Shown here piece after piece: positions 48,460 to 56,647 of a DNA stretch of 64,000 bases; position 1 is the first letter of the stretch; every line of letters begins with the position of its first letter. Under the pieces are notes generated by a model. The model was not told where the DNA came from. It saw only the letters and a list, made by a program, of their open reading frames with translations, and did no database searches. Source of the stretch: Saccharolobus caldissimus (GTDB taxonomy: Archaea > Thermoproteota > Thermoprotei_A > Sulfolobales > Sulfolobaceae); NCBI RefSeq assembly GCF_020886315.1, contig NZ_AP025226.1, forward strand, positions 1,576,001 to 1,640,000, in the 5' to 3' direction. The position numbers and the translations under genes were made by a program.

Positions 48460-48475
48460 TTGACAGTTGAGTCAA
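48460..48475. promoter_or_regulatory. 16-bp palindrome, probable TetR operator
   Basis: TTGACAGTTGAGTCAA has TTGAC/GTCAA arms around a 6-bp centre and sits between the TATA box of the TetR gene (CTTATAAG, 48502-48509) and its ribosome-binding site. This is the expected place for autorepression. TTGAC half-sites are seen upstream of the acyl-CoA dehydrogenase (near 43962), the MFS gene (near 48757) and the 53822 dehydrogenase (near 53647), but no second full palindrome. Confidence 0.5.
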
Positions 48476-48501
48476 TCTTCAAATTATAGAACGTATTTAT
48501 G

Positions 48502-48509
48502 CTTATAAG
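48502..48509 (-). promoter_or_regulatory. TATA box of the TetR gene
   Basis: CTTATAAG lies upstream of the palindromic operator; predicted transcription start near 48478, just before the palindrome. Confidence 0.5.
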
Positions 48510-48804
48510 TTTTTTCCTCTTTACTAATATATATCATAATAATTTTTGATAAATGAAAATTTCACAATATTTTTTCACAATTCTATGCTTATATTTAATT
48601 ATAAATTACAGTCAATATAGCTTTCACCTTTTCTGAATTTCGGTCATTATATTTAAAAGTTAATGAGTAAAATGCCGTTAAAAATGTAGTTATATAAATT
48701 TAAAACTTTACTACACAAACTTCTAACATTTAGAAATAAATATAAATCTCGAAACTTGACTATCATTAGAAATTTTTTTAAATCATTATCTGAACTCATC
48801 ACTG

Positions 48805-50241
48805 ATGAGCAATAAAAATATTTTAGATGAATATCTCGCAAGAATTGACAGATTACCAACGTGGGGCCTTTCGTATGCAATATTATGGGCTATAGGTTTC
48901 AGCTATTTTATTACCCTATATGATGCAGTGGGAAATCTAGGGGCTGCGCTTCCTTTCATACCTTTTATTAACGCTTCACAAGCCTCCTTAATAGCCTCAT
49001 TAGGTCTTTTCGGATACATACCAGGTTCTCTGGGCTTAGGATATTTAGCTGATAGAATAGGCAGAAGACCAGTGTTAATATTAACGGTATTACTAACGGC
49101 AATAGGTAGTTTAGGCATGGCCTTATCCATTAACTTCCCTATGCTTGCTGTTTTCAGATTTATCGAAGGGGCTGGTATAGGCGGTGATTTAAACCTTGCC
49201 ATGGTTTATATTTCAGAATTCGCACCTGCATCAAAAAGAGGTAAATACGCCAATTGGATATACTTATCTGGCTGGATAGCAGTAGGAGTAGGAGCTACCA
49301 TAGCTGCGTTTTTGGTAACAAGTTTATCGTCAATCGGTTGGAGATTAGCCTTCGGAATAGCTGCAATTATGGGATTTGCTGCATTAGTTTTAAGAACTAA
49401 GGCACCAGAGACTGTTAGATTTTTAGTTAAAAAAGGTAGAATTAAGGAAGCTGAGAGTATTGTTAAAATAATGGAAGAGACTTCTATGAGAAGAGCAAAG
49501 ATAGAGTCTTTACCTCAGCCTAGAGTAATACAGTATACCTATCAGATTACAAATCCCTTTTCTATCCTAGCTAATAAAATATTTCTCAAAAGATTAATAG
49601 GGCTAGTTATATTCTGGTTCTTCCTTTATTTCGTACAGTACACATTCTCCCTTTTATGGGATTATTACGGAAAATTCTTAGGGTATTCTGGACCATTATT
49701 TAATGAATTTGTACTATATACTGGGCTAGCCGCATTAGGAGATACTGCAATGGCTTTTATCTTATTAGCATTTATAGAAAGAGTAGATAGAAGATTGTTA
49801 ACACAAATAGGTTCAATTGGTTGGCTCTTGGGCACAATCGCAGCTGCATATTTTGCTGCGGCTCAACACAATTTAATTGGAATGGCAATTTCAATAGGCC
49901 TAATAATAGATGCAATAGGAGGAGGACTAACATATCTGGCAGGATATTTAATGAGTAGTGAATCTTTTCCCACTTTAGCTAGGTCTACTGGTTTTGCAAT
50001 AACTGATGGTCTTGGACATTTAGGAGGAGCAATTGGACCATTACTACTTTTCCCGTTAATTATAGCTACTGGGCCCATAACTGCATGGGCTATAGAGGCT
50101 TTTCCAGTAGTTATAGCTGCTATAATATTATGGTTTACAGTGCCTAAAACAATTGGTATTAGGCTAGAGGAAATTAACGAAGCGCATATAAGTATAGAAG
50201 GGCAGTCTGGTAGCATTATAAAAGGTAGTGAAATTAAGTGA
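48805..50241 (+). CDS. MFS transporter (sugar/organic acid-type)
   Basis: This 478-residue transporter has twelve predicted transmembrane helices. The family motif GYLADRIGRRPVL lies in the loop between helices 2 and 3 (near residue 80), and FIEGAGIGGDLNLAMVYISEF, KRGKYANWIY and TKAPETVRFLVKKGR mark the sugar-porter/aromatic acid:H+ symporter branch. It would import an organic acid or a similar compound by proton symport. It is located between the TetR gene and a flavin hydroxylase, which suggests that it imports a carboxylic or aromatic acid for degradation. Confidence 0.9.
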   Translation: MSNKNILDEYLARIDRLPTWGLSYAILWAIGFSYFITLYDAVGNLGAALPFIPFINASQASLIASLGLFGYIPGSLGLGYLADRIGRRPVLILTVLLTAIGSLGMALSINFPMLAVFRFIEGAGIGGDLNLAMVYISEFAPASKRGKYANWIYLSGWIAVGVGATIAAFLVTSLSSIGWRLAFGIAAIMGFAALVLRTKAPETVRFLVKKGRIKEAESIVKIMEETSMRRAKIESLPQPRVIQYTYQITNPFSILANKIFLKRLIGLVIFWFFLYFVQYTFSLLWDYYGKFLGYSGPLFNEFVLYTGLAALGDTAMAFILLAFIERVDRRLLTQIGSIGWLLGTIAAAYFAAAQHNLIGMAISIGLIIDAIGGGLTYLAGYLMSSESFPTLARSTGFAITDGLGHLGGAIGPLLLFPLIIATGPITAWAIEAFPVVIAAIILWFTVPKTIGIRLEEINEAHISIEGQSGSIIKGSEIK

Positions 50242-50435
50242 TTTTTAAATATATTATAGCTTTTTTATAATGATATTAATTCCAGAATTTTATAGTTGAA
50301 ATACTCTTCAAACAATTATAATGAATATAAAAAATTTTTTATACAATTATTAAATTTGTTATTATTGGCAATTCTTATTATAAGTTAGGATCTAGTAGAG
50401 TACTTATTTGCACGAACCCAAATCTATTTAATCTA

Positions 50436-51845
50436 ATGCAATTAGATAATAATATGAGATCAAAAGAAGATTACCTAAAGGCTTTGAAGGATGGGAGGAA
50501 GGTTTATTATAGGGGGAAGTTGGTTGAGGATATAACTTCACACCCAATATTAAGGATCGCTGCCCTACACGCAGCTAAACTATACGAGTATCAAGATAGG
50601 CTTTATGAGGACTCTAAATTAGGAAAAATTAGTAAATTCTTTAAAGTACCAAAATCCCCACAAGATTTACTGGATAGGCATAAACTAATTTACGACTTAA
50701 CACTATATTGTAACGGCATATTTAATATCTCACAAGCTATAGGCAGTGATGCCCTATTCGCACTAATGATAACTGCAAGACAAGTTGATAAAAAATACGG
50801 GACAGATTATTATAAGAGGGTAGAAAAGTATTTCGAGGAGGTAGCAAAACAAGACCTAACACTGGCAACAGCACAAACAGACGTAAAGGGGGATAGGAGC
50901 AAGAGACCATCAGAACAAGTAGACCCAGACATGTACGTGAGAATAGTAGACGTAAGGAGTGATGGCATAGTAGTCAAGGGAGCAAAGGCACACACAACAC
51001 AATCAGCAGTATCAGACGAAATAATAGTAATACCAACAAGAGCAATGAGAGAAAACGACAAAGACTACGCAATAGCCTTCGCAATACCAACAAACACACA
51101 AGGACTAAAAATGTACACAAGACCAATAGACGAAATAGAGGGAAACACATCAGCAATACTAAGCAAAAAAGACTACGAACTAGAAACACTAACAGTATTC
51201 GACAACGTCTTCATACCCTGGGACAGAGTATTCCTATTCAAAGAATACGACCACGCAGGAACACTAGCAATGTTATTCGCAACATACCACAGATTCACAG
51301 CACTATCATACAGAGCAGCAACAATAAACTTATTCCTAGGTTCCTCCAGATTAATTTCTAAGTTAAATGGTATAGAGAATGAGAAACATGTTAGAGATGA
51401 CATTGTAGACATAATTCTATATAAAGAGATATTGAGAAGTACTGCAATTGCTGCTGCTGTAAATCCAGTTTTCCTTGAGGAGATTGCTTTGCCTAATCCC
51501 ATATTTACAAATGTTGGAAAATTATATTCGAATATGCATTTCCACGATGTCGTTAAGGATTTAATTGACATAGCGGGCGGAATTATTGCCACAATGCCCT
51601 CTGAAGAAGATTTAAAGAGCGAAGAAGGAAGCACAATAATTAAATATTTAAGGGGAGCAGTAAGTGGTGAGGAAAGAGTTAAGGGATTAAAGCTAGTAAA
51701 GGAATTAGCTGCAAGTCCAATTACTGGATACTTATTAACTGGAATGATACACGCTGAGGGTTCTATTGAGGCAAGCAAAATAGAGTTATTTAGAAGTTAC
51801 AACTATAATGAAGCAGAAAATTTAATAAAGAAAATACTAGAATAG
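50436..51845 (+). CDS. HpaB-family flavin-dependent hydroxylase (4-hydroxyphenylacetate 3-monooxygenase-like)
   Basis: This 469-residue protein starts MRSKEDYLKALKDGRKVYYRG (from an ATG at 50454; the 50436 ATG adds six residues) and has the acyl-CoA dehydrogenase-like fold of HpaB/4-hydroxybutyryl-CoA dehydratase. The dehydratase carries Cys/His ligands for an Fe-S cluster; here the matching region LYCNGIFNISQAIGSDALFA has only one Cys, so a hydroxylase is favoured. No flavin reductase partner is adjacent. Bases 50,880-51,300 are strikingly poor in T on the coding strand, unlike both ends of the gene. Confidence 0.85.
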   Translation: MQLDNNMRSKEDYLKALKDGRKVYYRGKLVEDITSHPILRIAALHAAKLYEYQDRLYEDSKLGKISKFFKVPKSPQDLLDRHKLIYDLTLYCNGIFNISQAIGSDALFALMITARQVDKKYGTDYYKRVEKYFEEVAKQDLTLATAQTDVKGDRSKRPSEQVDPDMYVRIVDVRSDGIVVKGAKAHTTQSAVSDEIIVIPTRAMRENDKDYAIAFAIPTNTQGLKMYTRPIDEIEGNTSAILSKKDYELETLTVFDNVFIPWDRVFLFKEYDHAGTLAMLFATYHRFTALSYRAATINLFLGSSRLISKLNGIENEKHVRDDIVDIILYKEILRSTAIAAAVNPVFLEEIALPNPIFTNVGKLYSNMHFHDVVKDLIDIAGGIIATMPSEEDLKSEEGSTIIKYLRGAVSGEERVKGLKLVKELAASPITGYLLTGMIHAEGSIEASKIELFRSYNYNEAENLIKKILE

Positions 51846-51959
51846 TAACTTTTTACATTTTTTATATTATATATAATATAAATAATTAATCTATATAAAA
51901 AATATTTGCAGTAATAACTATAAAAAGAAATAGTACATTAATTAATCTATAATTAATCT

Positions 51960-52360
51960 ATGGAGTTTGTAATAGCTACGATACACGAAAAATCAAGTGT
52001 TAATTACTATTCTCTCTGATCCTAGTTTTACGTTATATAAAATTTTAGGTGCTGATACAGTAGTTAGTAACAGAAACGAATTTGAGACATCTATCTCCTT
52101 AGGGTTGATTTCCTTAATTTTGCACGGTTTAATATACATAGGAGCTAATAAGGTTATAAATTCTATACCGTAGGAGTAAGGAAAGAGAGGGAGGGATTTT
52201 AGAGTTTAGTCTATCCAAAGCTAGGGAGGTTAAACTGATTTTTGAATATGAAGGTAGTCTAAAGACTCTCATCCTTTTCTCTCTAAAGAGGAAAATAAGC
52301 AAAAACATCAAGAATTTCGATGAGGAAATCAGATTAGAAAGAGTTAAACGAAAAATATAA
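51960..52360 (+). pseudogene. decayed paralogue of the SRPBCC/DUF3211-type gene at 23051
   Basis: Three short frames in succession match the 134-residue protein at 23051-23455. They are a start MEFVIATIHEKSS (from 51960), then in another frame VLITILSDPSFTL continuing to a stop at 52171-52173, then a third frame from about 52194 that ends EEIRLERVKRKI at 52360. The intact relative reads VLKILSDARFTL and ends DELIRLERIKRKI. At least two frameshifts separate the pieces, so no product is expected. Confidence 0.65.
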
Positions 52361-52417
52361 TTTTTGAAAGTATAGAATTACGCTACTTAAACTCGTTTTC
52401 AGAAAAATTGAATACTG

Positions 52418-52425
52418 ACTCTACT
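52418..52425 (+). repeat. target-site duplication, left copy
   Basis: ACTCTACT directly precedes the insertion sequence and is repeated at 53590-53597. Eight bases is within the usual range for IS1-family elements. Confidence 0.8.
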
Positions 52426-52560
52426 GGGGGTGTTCTCAAACAGTCATCTTATTCGATAACTTATTGTGAAATTATATCAAAATTATATATTTTTCAAATA
52501 GCCATTCCGATCTAGGAGTAGCCGTGGAGTTAGGGCATATAACACCTTTGAGAAAATTTA

Positions 52561-52621
52561 TGTGCGAGGGTTGTGAGATTTTCGTGGAGGTCATCTAGAT
52601 GGACCTCACAACCCTCGCACA
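52561..52621 (+). promoter_or_regulatory. 17-bp inverted repeat around the transposase start codon
   Basis: TGTGCGAGGGTTGTGAG (52561-52577) is perfectly complementary to 52605-52621, inside the first codons of the transposase. The ribosome-binding site (GGAGGT, 52586-52591) and ATG (52599) lie in the loop. An alternative stem pairs GAGGTC (52587-52592) with GACCTC (52602-52607), which would bury the ribosome-binding site. Such hairpins elsewhere block transposase translation on read-through transcripts. Confidence 0.65.
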
Positions 52622-53543
52622 ATTAATACTTCTGATTCTAAGAAATTTAAATTTTAAGCCTAGAAAGCACAAACTAGAAGACATTGCTTATGCTATAGCA
52701 GCATACCTTCTAGGAGTACAAGTTACAAAACTTGGAATACCACCATCAACACTATACTACTACACGAAAAAATTGGGGATAAAGAGGAGAAGAGAAGAAA
52801 AACCACCATGCCCATCATGTAACTCAAACAAAGTAATAAAGAACGGATCATCAAGGGGAAAAGCAAAATACAAGTGCAAAACGTGTGGAAGAACATTCTA
52901 CCAAACACCTAATCACAAGATGAGTAGAGAACAAAAGGAAAGGATCTTGAATGAGTACTTGAATAGGGCGAGCATAAGGGGAATAGCAAGGGTTGAAGGA
53001 AAGCCTTTAACCACAGTTTACAGTCTGATAAAGAGAAAAGGAGTAGAAGCATATGTTAATTTATTAGTCCTACAAGAGCAACTAAAGAGCTTTACCGCAA
53101 AAGTCACGGTAATTGACGAGAGTTGGACTTATCTTAGGGTTAGGCATGGTCCCAAGAGGGTGTGGATTTGGAATGCTTTAGCTGATGGTTTACCCTTCTT
53201 TACTACGGGTGATAGGGATTATAAGACTTTCAGCTTTCTCTTGAATTCACTGCCCAAGAGTGAGGTTAATTATACTGATGATTACTCCGTTTATCAAGTT
53301 CTTGACAATCATATTGCGAGTAAGAAATACACTTACACGGTTGAGAGTTACCACTCTTACTATAGGGCACATTTGGCTAGGTTAGCTAGAGACACTAGGG
53401 CTGTTAATAGGAGTAAGAGGATGGTTGATTATAGTCTTGCCTTACTTAATGTCATGTATCCCCATGTGTTTTCAAGGGAGAAGACTCCCTTGAACGAGGC
53501 TTACTTGAGGGAAGTACAGAATATTAGAGAGAATCTGATATAA
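52599..53543 (+). CDS. IS1-family transposase
   Basis: 314 residues in one frame, unlike the frameshifted bacterial IS1 InsAB'. The N-terminal region has a zinc finger (CPSCNSNKVIKNG..YKCKTCGRTF, residues 70-103) and helix-turn-helix (SIRGIARVEGKPLTTVYSLI). The C-terminal DDE-type catalytic domain shows Asp in VTVIDESW near 174 and Asp in YTDDYSVY near 228. The stop lies inside the right terminal repeat. Bases 52,720-52,920 show the same T-poor coding strand as part of the HpaB gene. It should be functional. Confidence 0.9.
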   Translation: MDLTTLAQLILLILRNLNFKPRKHKLEDIAYAIAAYLLGVQVTKLGIPPSTLYYYTKKLGIKRRREEKPPCPSCNSNKVIKNGSSRGKAKYKCKTCGRTFYQTPNHKMSREQKERILNEYLNRASIRGIARVEGKPLTTVYSLIKRKGVEAYVNLLVLQEQLKSFTAKVTVIDESWTYLRVRHGPKRVWIWNALADGLPFFTTGDRDYKTFSFLLNSLPKSEVNYTDDYSVYQVLDNHIASKKYTYTVESYHSYYRAHLARLARDTRAVNRSKRMVDYSLALLNVMYPHVFSREKTPLNEAYLREVQNIRENLI

Positions 53544-53589
53544 TTTTACAATAAGATATCGAATAAGATGACTGTTTGAGAACACCCCC

Positions 53590-53597
53590 ACTCTACT
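53590..53597 (+). repeat. target-site duplication, right copy
   Basis: ACTCTACT directly after the insertion sequence, identical to 52418-52425. Confidence 0.8.
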
Positions 53598-53821
53598 ATC
53601 AATTTTGATAAAATAACTGAAAATAGCAGAGGCATGTACCATTAAAGTTGACTGTTATACTTATATAATCTTATATTTTCACTATTTATATCCTATATTT
53701 TGATTATTAATAAATTATAGTACCTATCTAGATGACTTATAACTTAAATAGTAATGTTATATATATTAAAGTTACCGTTTTGAAACTCCACTTATATATT
53801 CAATATTTAAAAAATAATCGT

Positions 53822-54868
53822 ATGAAGGCTGCAGTATTTAAGGGAATGAACTTACCATTAGAGATCAGGGAAGTTCCTACTCCATTTCCGAGAGGAGATG
53901 AAATACTTATACGTGTAGCTTCTACTGGAATATGCCATAGTGATTTACATTTAATAAACGGAGAACTAATAGGACCGTTACCGGAGGGCTTTATAATAGG
54001 ACATGAAATAGCAGGTTGGGTAGAGGAATTTGCAAGTAATGTGAAAAACCCCTATGAATTACGTAAGGGAGACCCAGTATTAGTATCATGGATAGTTCCA
54101 TGCGGAATATGTAAGTACTGTGCGAGTGGAAAGGAAAATTACTGTAAACAAAACGCCAGCAAAATGGTTGGAATCATAGGAATTAATGGAGGGCACGCAG
54201 AATATGTCTCAGTACCCGAAATTGCAGTAATCCCGTTAGGTAAAAAGATAGATCCTTATTATTCATCTCCTATAGCTTGTGCGTATGGAACTGCATATAA
54301 TGCTTTAAAAAGCGCTAAAGCCACTAGCGGAAAGAGCGTAGTCATTATAGGGGCTGGTGGTGTAGGATCCGCTGCAATCCAGCTAGCAAATGCGATGGGA
54401 CTAAACCCTATTATAGCTGTAGATATAATACAGAGTAAGTTGGAAAAAGCTAAAGAATTAGGAGCTACACACGCAATAAACGCATTAGCCGACGATAGTA
54501 GGGCGAAAATATTAGAGATACTAGAGGAGGGTGCAGATATAGTATATGAAACCAAGCCTAATCCAGATCTTAAACTATCTCTTGAAGTAGTTAAAGCTGG
54601 TGGAAGTATAGTAGTTACTGGTCTTGGTGGTTTCACTAACATTGCAGAAATTCCCATAACGTTATTCGTATCTAAAGGAATTACACTTATAGGAAGCTTG
54701 GGTTATAGACCAAGAATAGATTTACCAGAGTTAGTAAGTTTAGCGTCTTCTGGGAAGATAGATACCAAAAAGTTAGTAACTCACGTTTATGAACCAGAGA
54801 GAATAAATGAAGCATACGAAAATCTTAAGAAAGGAATTCATATAAGGGCTGTAGTTAAATGGAATTAA
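53822..54868 (+). CDS. zinc-dependent alcohol dehydrogenase (MDR family)
   Basis: 348 residues from ATG 53822; the in-frame region upstream lies across the promoter (a TATATATT box near 53788) and is not coding. Catalytic zinc residues are present: Cys in GICHSDLH near 39 and His-Glu in GHEIAGW near 65. The structural zinc lobe is CGICKYCASGKENYC. The Rossmann motif is IGAGGVGSAAIQLA. It is a normal NAD(P)-dependent alcohol dehydrogenase by sequence. It is followed 31 bp later by an SDR gene, so it may start the operon of lipid-degrading enzymes. Confidence 0.9.
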   Translation: MKAAVFKGMNLPLEIREVPTPFPRGDEILIRVASTGICHSDLHLINGELIGPLPEGFIIGHEIAGWVEEFASNVKNPYELRKGDPVLVSWIVPCGICKYCASGKENYCKQNASKMVGIIGINGGHAEYVSVPEIAVIPLGKKIDPYYSSPIACAYGTAYNALKSAKATSGKSVVIIGAGGVGSAAIQLANAMGLNPIIAVDIIQSKLEKAKELGATHAINALADDSRAKILEILEEGADIVYETKPNPDLKLSLEVVKAGGSIVVTGLGGFTNIAEIPITLFVSKGITLIGSLGYRPRIDLPELVSLASSGKIDTKKLVTHVYEPERINEAYENLKKGIHIRAVVKWN

Positions 54869-54899
54869 GCTTTATTTTTGCGGAGTGTTAATTAAGTTT

Positions 54900-55658
54900 A
54901 TGTACTCTTTAAAAAATAGGGTCGTGGTTGTTACGGGTTCTGGAAGAGGTATTGGTAGAGCTATTGCTATAAGGTTAGCTGAGGAGGGTAGTTTGTTAGT
55001 TGTTAACGCTAAGAAAAGGAGTGAGGAAGTTAATGAGACCGTGAAAGCCATTAAGGATATCGGTGGAGAAGCTATCGGAATTTTAGCTGACGTTTCAACT
55101 AGAGAGGGTTGTGAGAGTTTACTTAAGGCTACTATTGATAGGTATAGTGTAGTTGACATTTTAGTTAATAATGCAGGCTTAGGTATATATTCTCCGTTCA
55201 TGAATGTTGATGATAAATTATTAGATAAACATATCTCAACAGACTTTAAATCCGTAGTTTATTGTTCTCAAGCCTTTGCTAAGGAAATGAGGGAGGGTGG
55301 AGCTATAGTAAATATTTCATCAGTTGCGGGGATTTCTCCAGCATATGGGTTATCAATTTATGGAGCGATGAAGGCAGCAGTAATAGCGTTAACTAAATAC
55401 TTAGCCCTAGAATTAGCACCTAAAATAAGGGTTAATGCAATAGCACCAGGATTCGTGAAAACTAAACTGGGAGAAAGTATGTTCCAGGTATTGGGAATGA
55501 GCGAAAAAGAATTCGCTGAAAAATTCACACTAATGGGGAAAATACTAGATCCAGAAGAGGTAGCGGAATTCACTACAGCAATACTAAAAATAGAATCACT
55601 GACGGGGCAAGTATTTGTATTAGACTCGGGAGAAAGTATAAAGGGTGGGATAAAGTAG
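54900..55658 (+). CDS. short-chain dehydrogenase/reductase (3-oxoacyl-[ACP/CoA] reductase-like)
   Basis: About 252 residues from ATG 54900 (a GTG at 54885 is possible). SDR motifs: VVVVTGSGRGIGRAIAI nucleotide-binding loop, LVNNAG near 85, catalytic Ser in IVNISSVAG, and Y-x3-K in LSIYGAMKAAV. The C-terminal stretch AIAPGFVKTKLG is typical of FabG-like enzymes. Context suggests it oxidises or reduces a hydroxyacyl-CoA or an alcohol in fatty-acid breakdown. Confidence 0.9.
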   Translation: MYSLKNRVVVVTGSGRGIGRAIAIRLAEEGSLLVVNAKKRSEEVNETVKAIKDIGGEAIGILADVSTREGCESLLKATIDRYSVVDILVNNAGLGIYSPFMNVDDKLLDKHISTDFKSVVYCSQAFAKEMREGGAIVNISSVAGISPAYGLSIYGAMKAAVIALTKYLALELAPKIRVNAIAPGFVKTKLGESMFQVLGMSEKEFAEKFTLMGKILDPEEVAEFTTAILKIESLTGQVFVLDSGESIKGGIK

Positions 55659-55714
55659 CTATTTCGTTTATATAAAGCAAAATTTAAATATAAAGAAATG
55701 ATCAATATTTTAAT

Positions 55715-56647
55715 ATGACAATAAATTTTGAGGAGTATAAGCACGAATATTTTAAATCAATAAAGCAAGGAGGTTTGAATTGGTCCCTCTTTCCCATGAA
55801 ATTATACCAATTAGGAAAGAAATTATTTTGGGATCCCTCATCCATAGATTTAAGTAAGGATAAGGAGGATTGGGAAAAATTAAATGATATGGAAAAGATA
55901 ATGCTAATAAATACGTGTTCGAAATTCTCAGCAGGTGAAGAAGCAGTTGCATTAGACTTACATCCCTTAATAGTAACTTTAGTTAAAGAAGGAAGAGTGG
56001 AAGAAGTGATGTACTTAGAACAATTCATTTATGAAGAGTCTAAACACGTAGAGGCCTTTAGAAGATTTTTAGATGAAATTGGAGTAGTTGAAGACTTAAG
56101 TGCATATACGAAGGATTTATCTCCTAATTATAAAAAGATATTTTACGAAGAGTTACCCAAAGCTATGTGGAATTTATCTAAAGATCCCTCACCGGAAAAT
56201 CAAGCTAGGGCAGTTGTTACGTACAATCTAATCGTGGAAGGAGTTGCTGCTGAAGGGGGTTATAATATTTTTAGGAAAATTACTAGTACATATAATATTT
56301 TGCCTGGATTTGCAAAAATGATAAATTGGATTGCCACTGATGAATCTAGGCATATAGCCTTTGGTATTTACTTAATAGCAAGGCTAGTAAAGGAAAATGG
56401 AGAAAGAGTATATAAGGCTGCAATGGATCACATTAACTATCTAGCTCCTTATGCAATAGGTATATTTTCAGAACCTGGAAGTCCAGAAGAATTACCGTTT
56501 AACCTTAAATCCTCTGAAATGGTGGAATACGCTAAGAAACTTCTTAATATAAGAGTCCAAGCAATTAATAGGGCTAAAGAAATGAAACTGGAAATGATAA
56601 CACCTAAAGATTTAAATGTAATAGAAAATCTAGGTGATAAGATATGA
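55715..56647 (+). CDS. R2-like ligand-binding oxidase (R2lox)
   Basis: 310 residues of the ferritin-like ribonucleotide reductase R2 superfamily. Metal ligands are visible as Glu in SAGEEAVAL near 69, E-x2-H in YEESKHVEAF near 102-109, Glu in IVEGVAAEGGYN near 167, and E-x2-H in ATDESRHIAFG near 202. The start GGLNWSLFPMKLYQLGKKLFWDP is R2lox-like. R2lox has a Mn/Fe cofactor and binds a long-chain fatty acid. Its gene lies inside a fatty-acid catabolic cluster and overlaps the next gene by 4 bp. Confidence 0.85.
   Translation: MTINFEEYKHEYFKSIKQGGLNWSLFPMKLYQLGKKLFWDPSSIDLSKDKEDWEKLNDMEKIMLINTCSKFSAGEEAVALDLHPLIVTLVKEGRVEEVMYLEQFIYEESKHVEAFRRFLDEIGVVEDLSAYTKDLSPNYKKIFYEELPKAMWNLSKDPSPENQARAVVTYNLIVEGVAAEGGYNIFRKITSTYNILPGFAKMINWIATDESRHIAFGIYLIARLVKENGERVYKAAMDHINYLAPYAIGIFSEPGSPEELPFNLKSSEMVEYAKKLLNIRVQAINRAKEMKLEMITPKDLNVIENLGDKI

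Larger units (their letters stand above)
48457..48804. other. 348-bp divergent regulatory region
   Basis: Besides the TetR promoter and operator, it holds two copies of TTTCACAAT (48560-48568 and 48573-48581) on the same strand, 13 bp apart. At the right end is a TATA-like TTTTTAAATCATT about 27 bases before the MFS start. No gene was seen. Confidence 0.4.
52426..53589 (+). mobile_element. IS1-family insertion sequence, complete
   Basis: 1,164 bp bounded by long terminal inverted repeats of 53 bp (52426-52478 and 53537-53589) that differ at only two positions and begin GGGGGTGTTCTCAAACAGTC. An 8-bp direct repeat flanks it. It contains one uninterrupted transposase gene, so it looks intact and recent. 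It is inserted between the decayed SRPBCC paralogue and an alcohol dehydrogenase-type gene. The size and single reading frame are like Sulfolobus IS1 elements of the ISC1173 type. Confidence 0.9.

Noticed and set aside
51173-51778. Long minus-strand open frame opposite the HpaB-like gene (with a similar one at 50974-51189)
   Set aside because: It owes its length to the T-poor, A/C-ending codons of the real gene. Its sequence is low-complexity and matches nothing, and the plus-strand protein has clear family motifs.
52129-52311. Minus-strand 60-codon frame in the decayed SRPBCC region
   Set aside because: The plus strand shows matching remnants of a known paralogue; the minus frame is a shadow.
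53732-53821. Thirty-residue N-terminal extension of the 53822 dehydrogenase
   Set aside because: It lies across the TATA box and does not resemble family N-termini; MKAAVFKG is the normal start.
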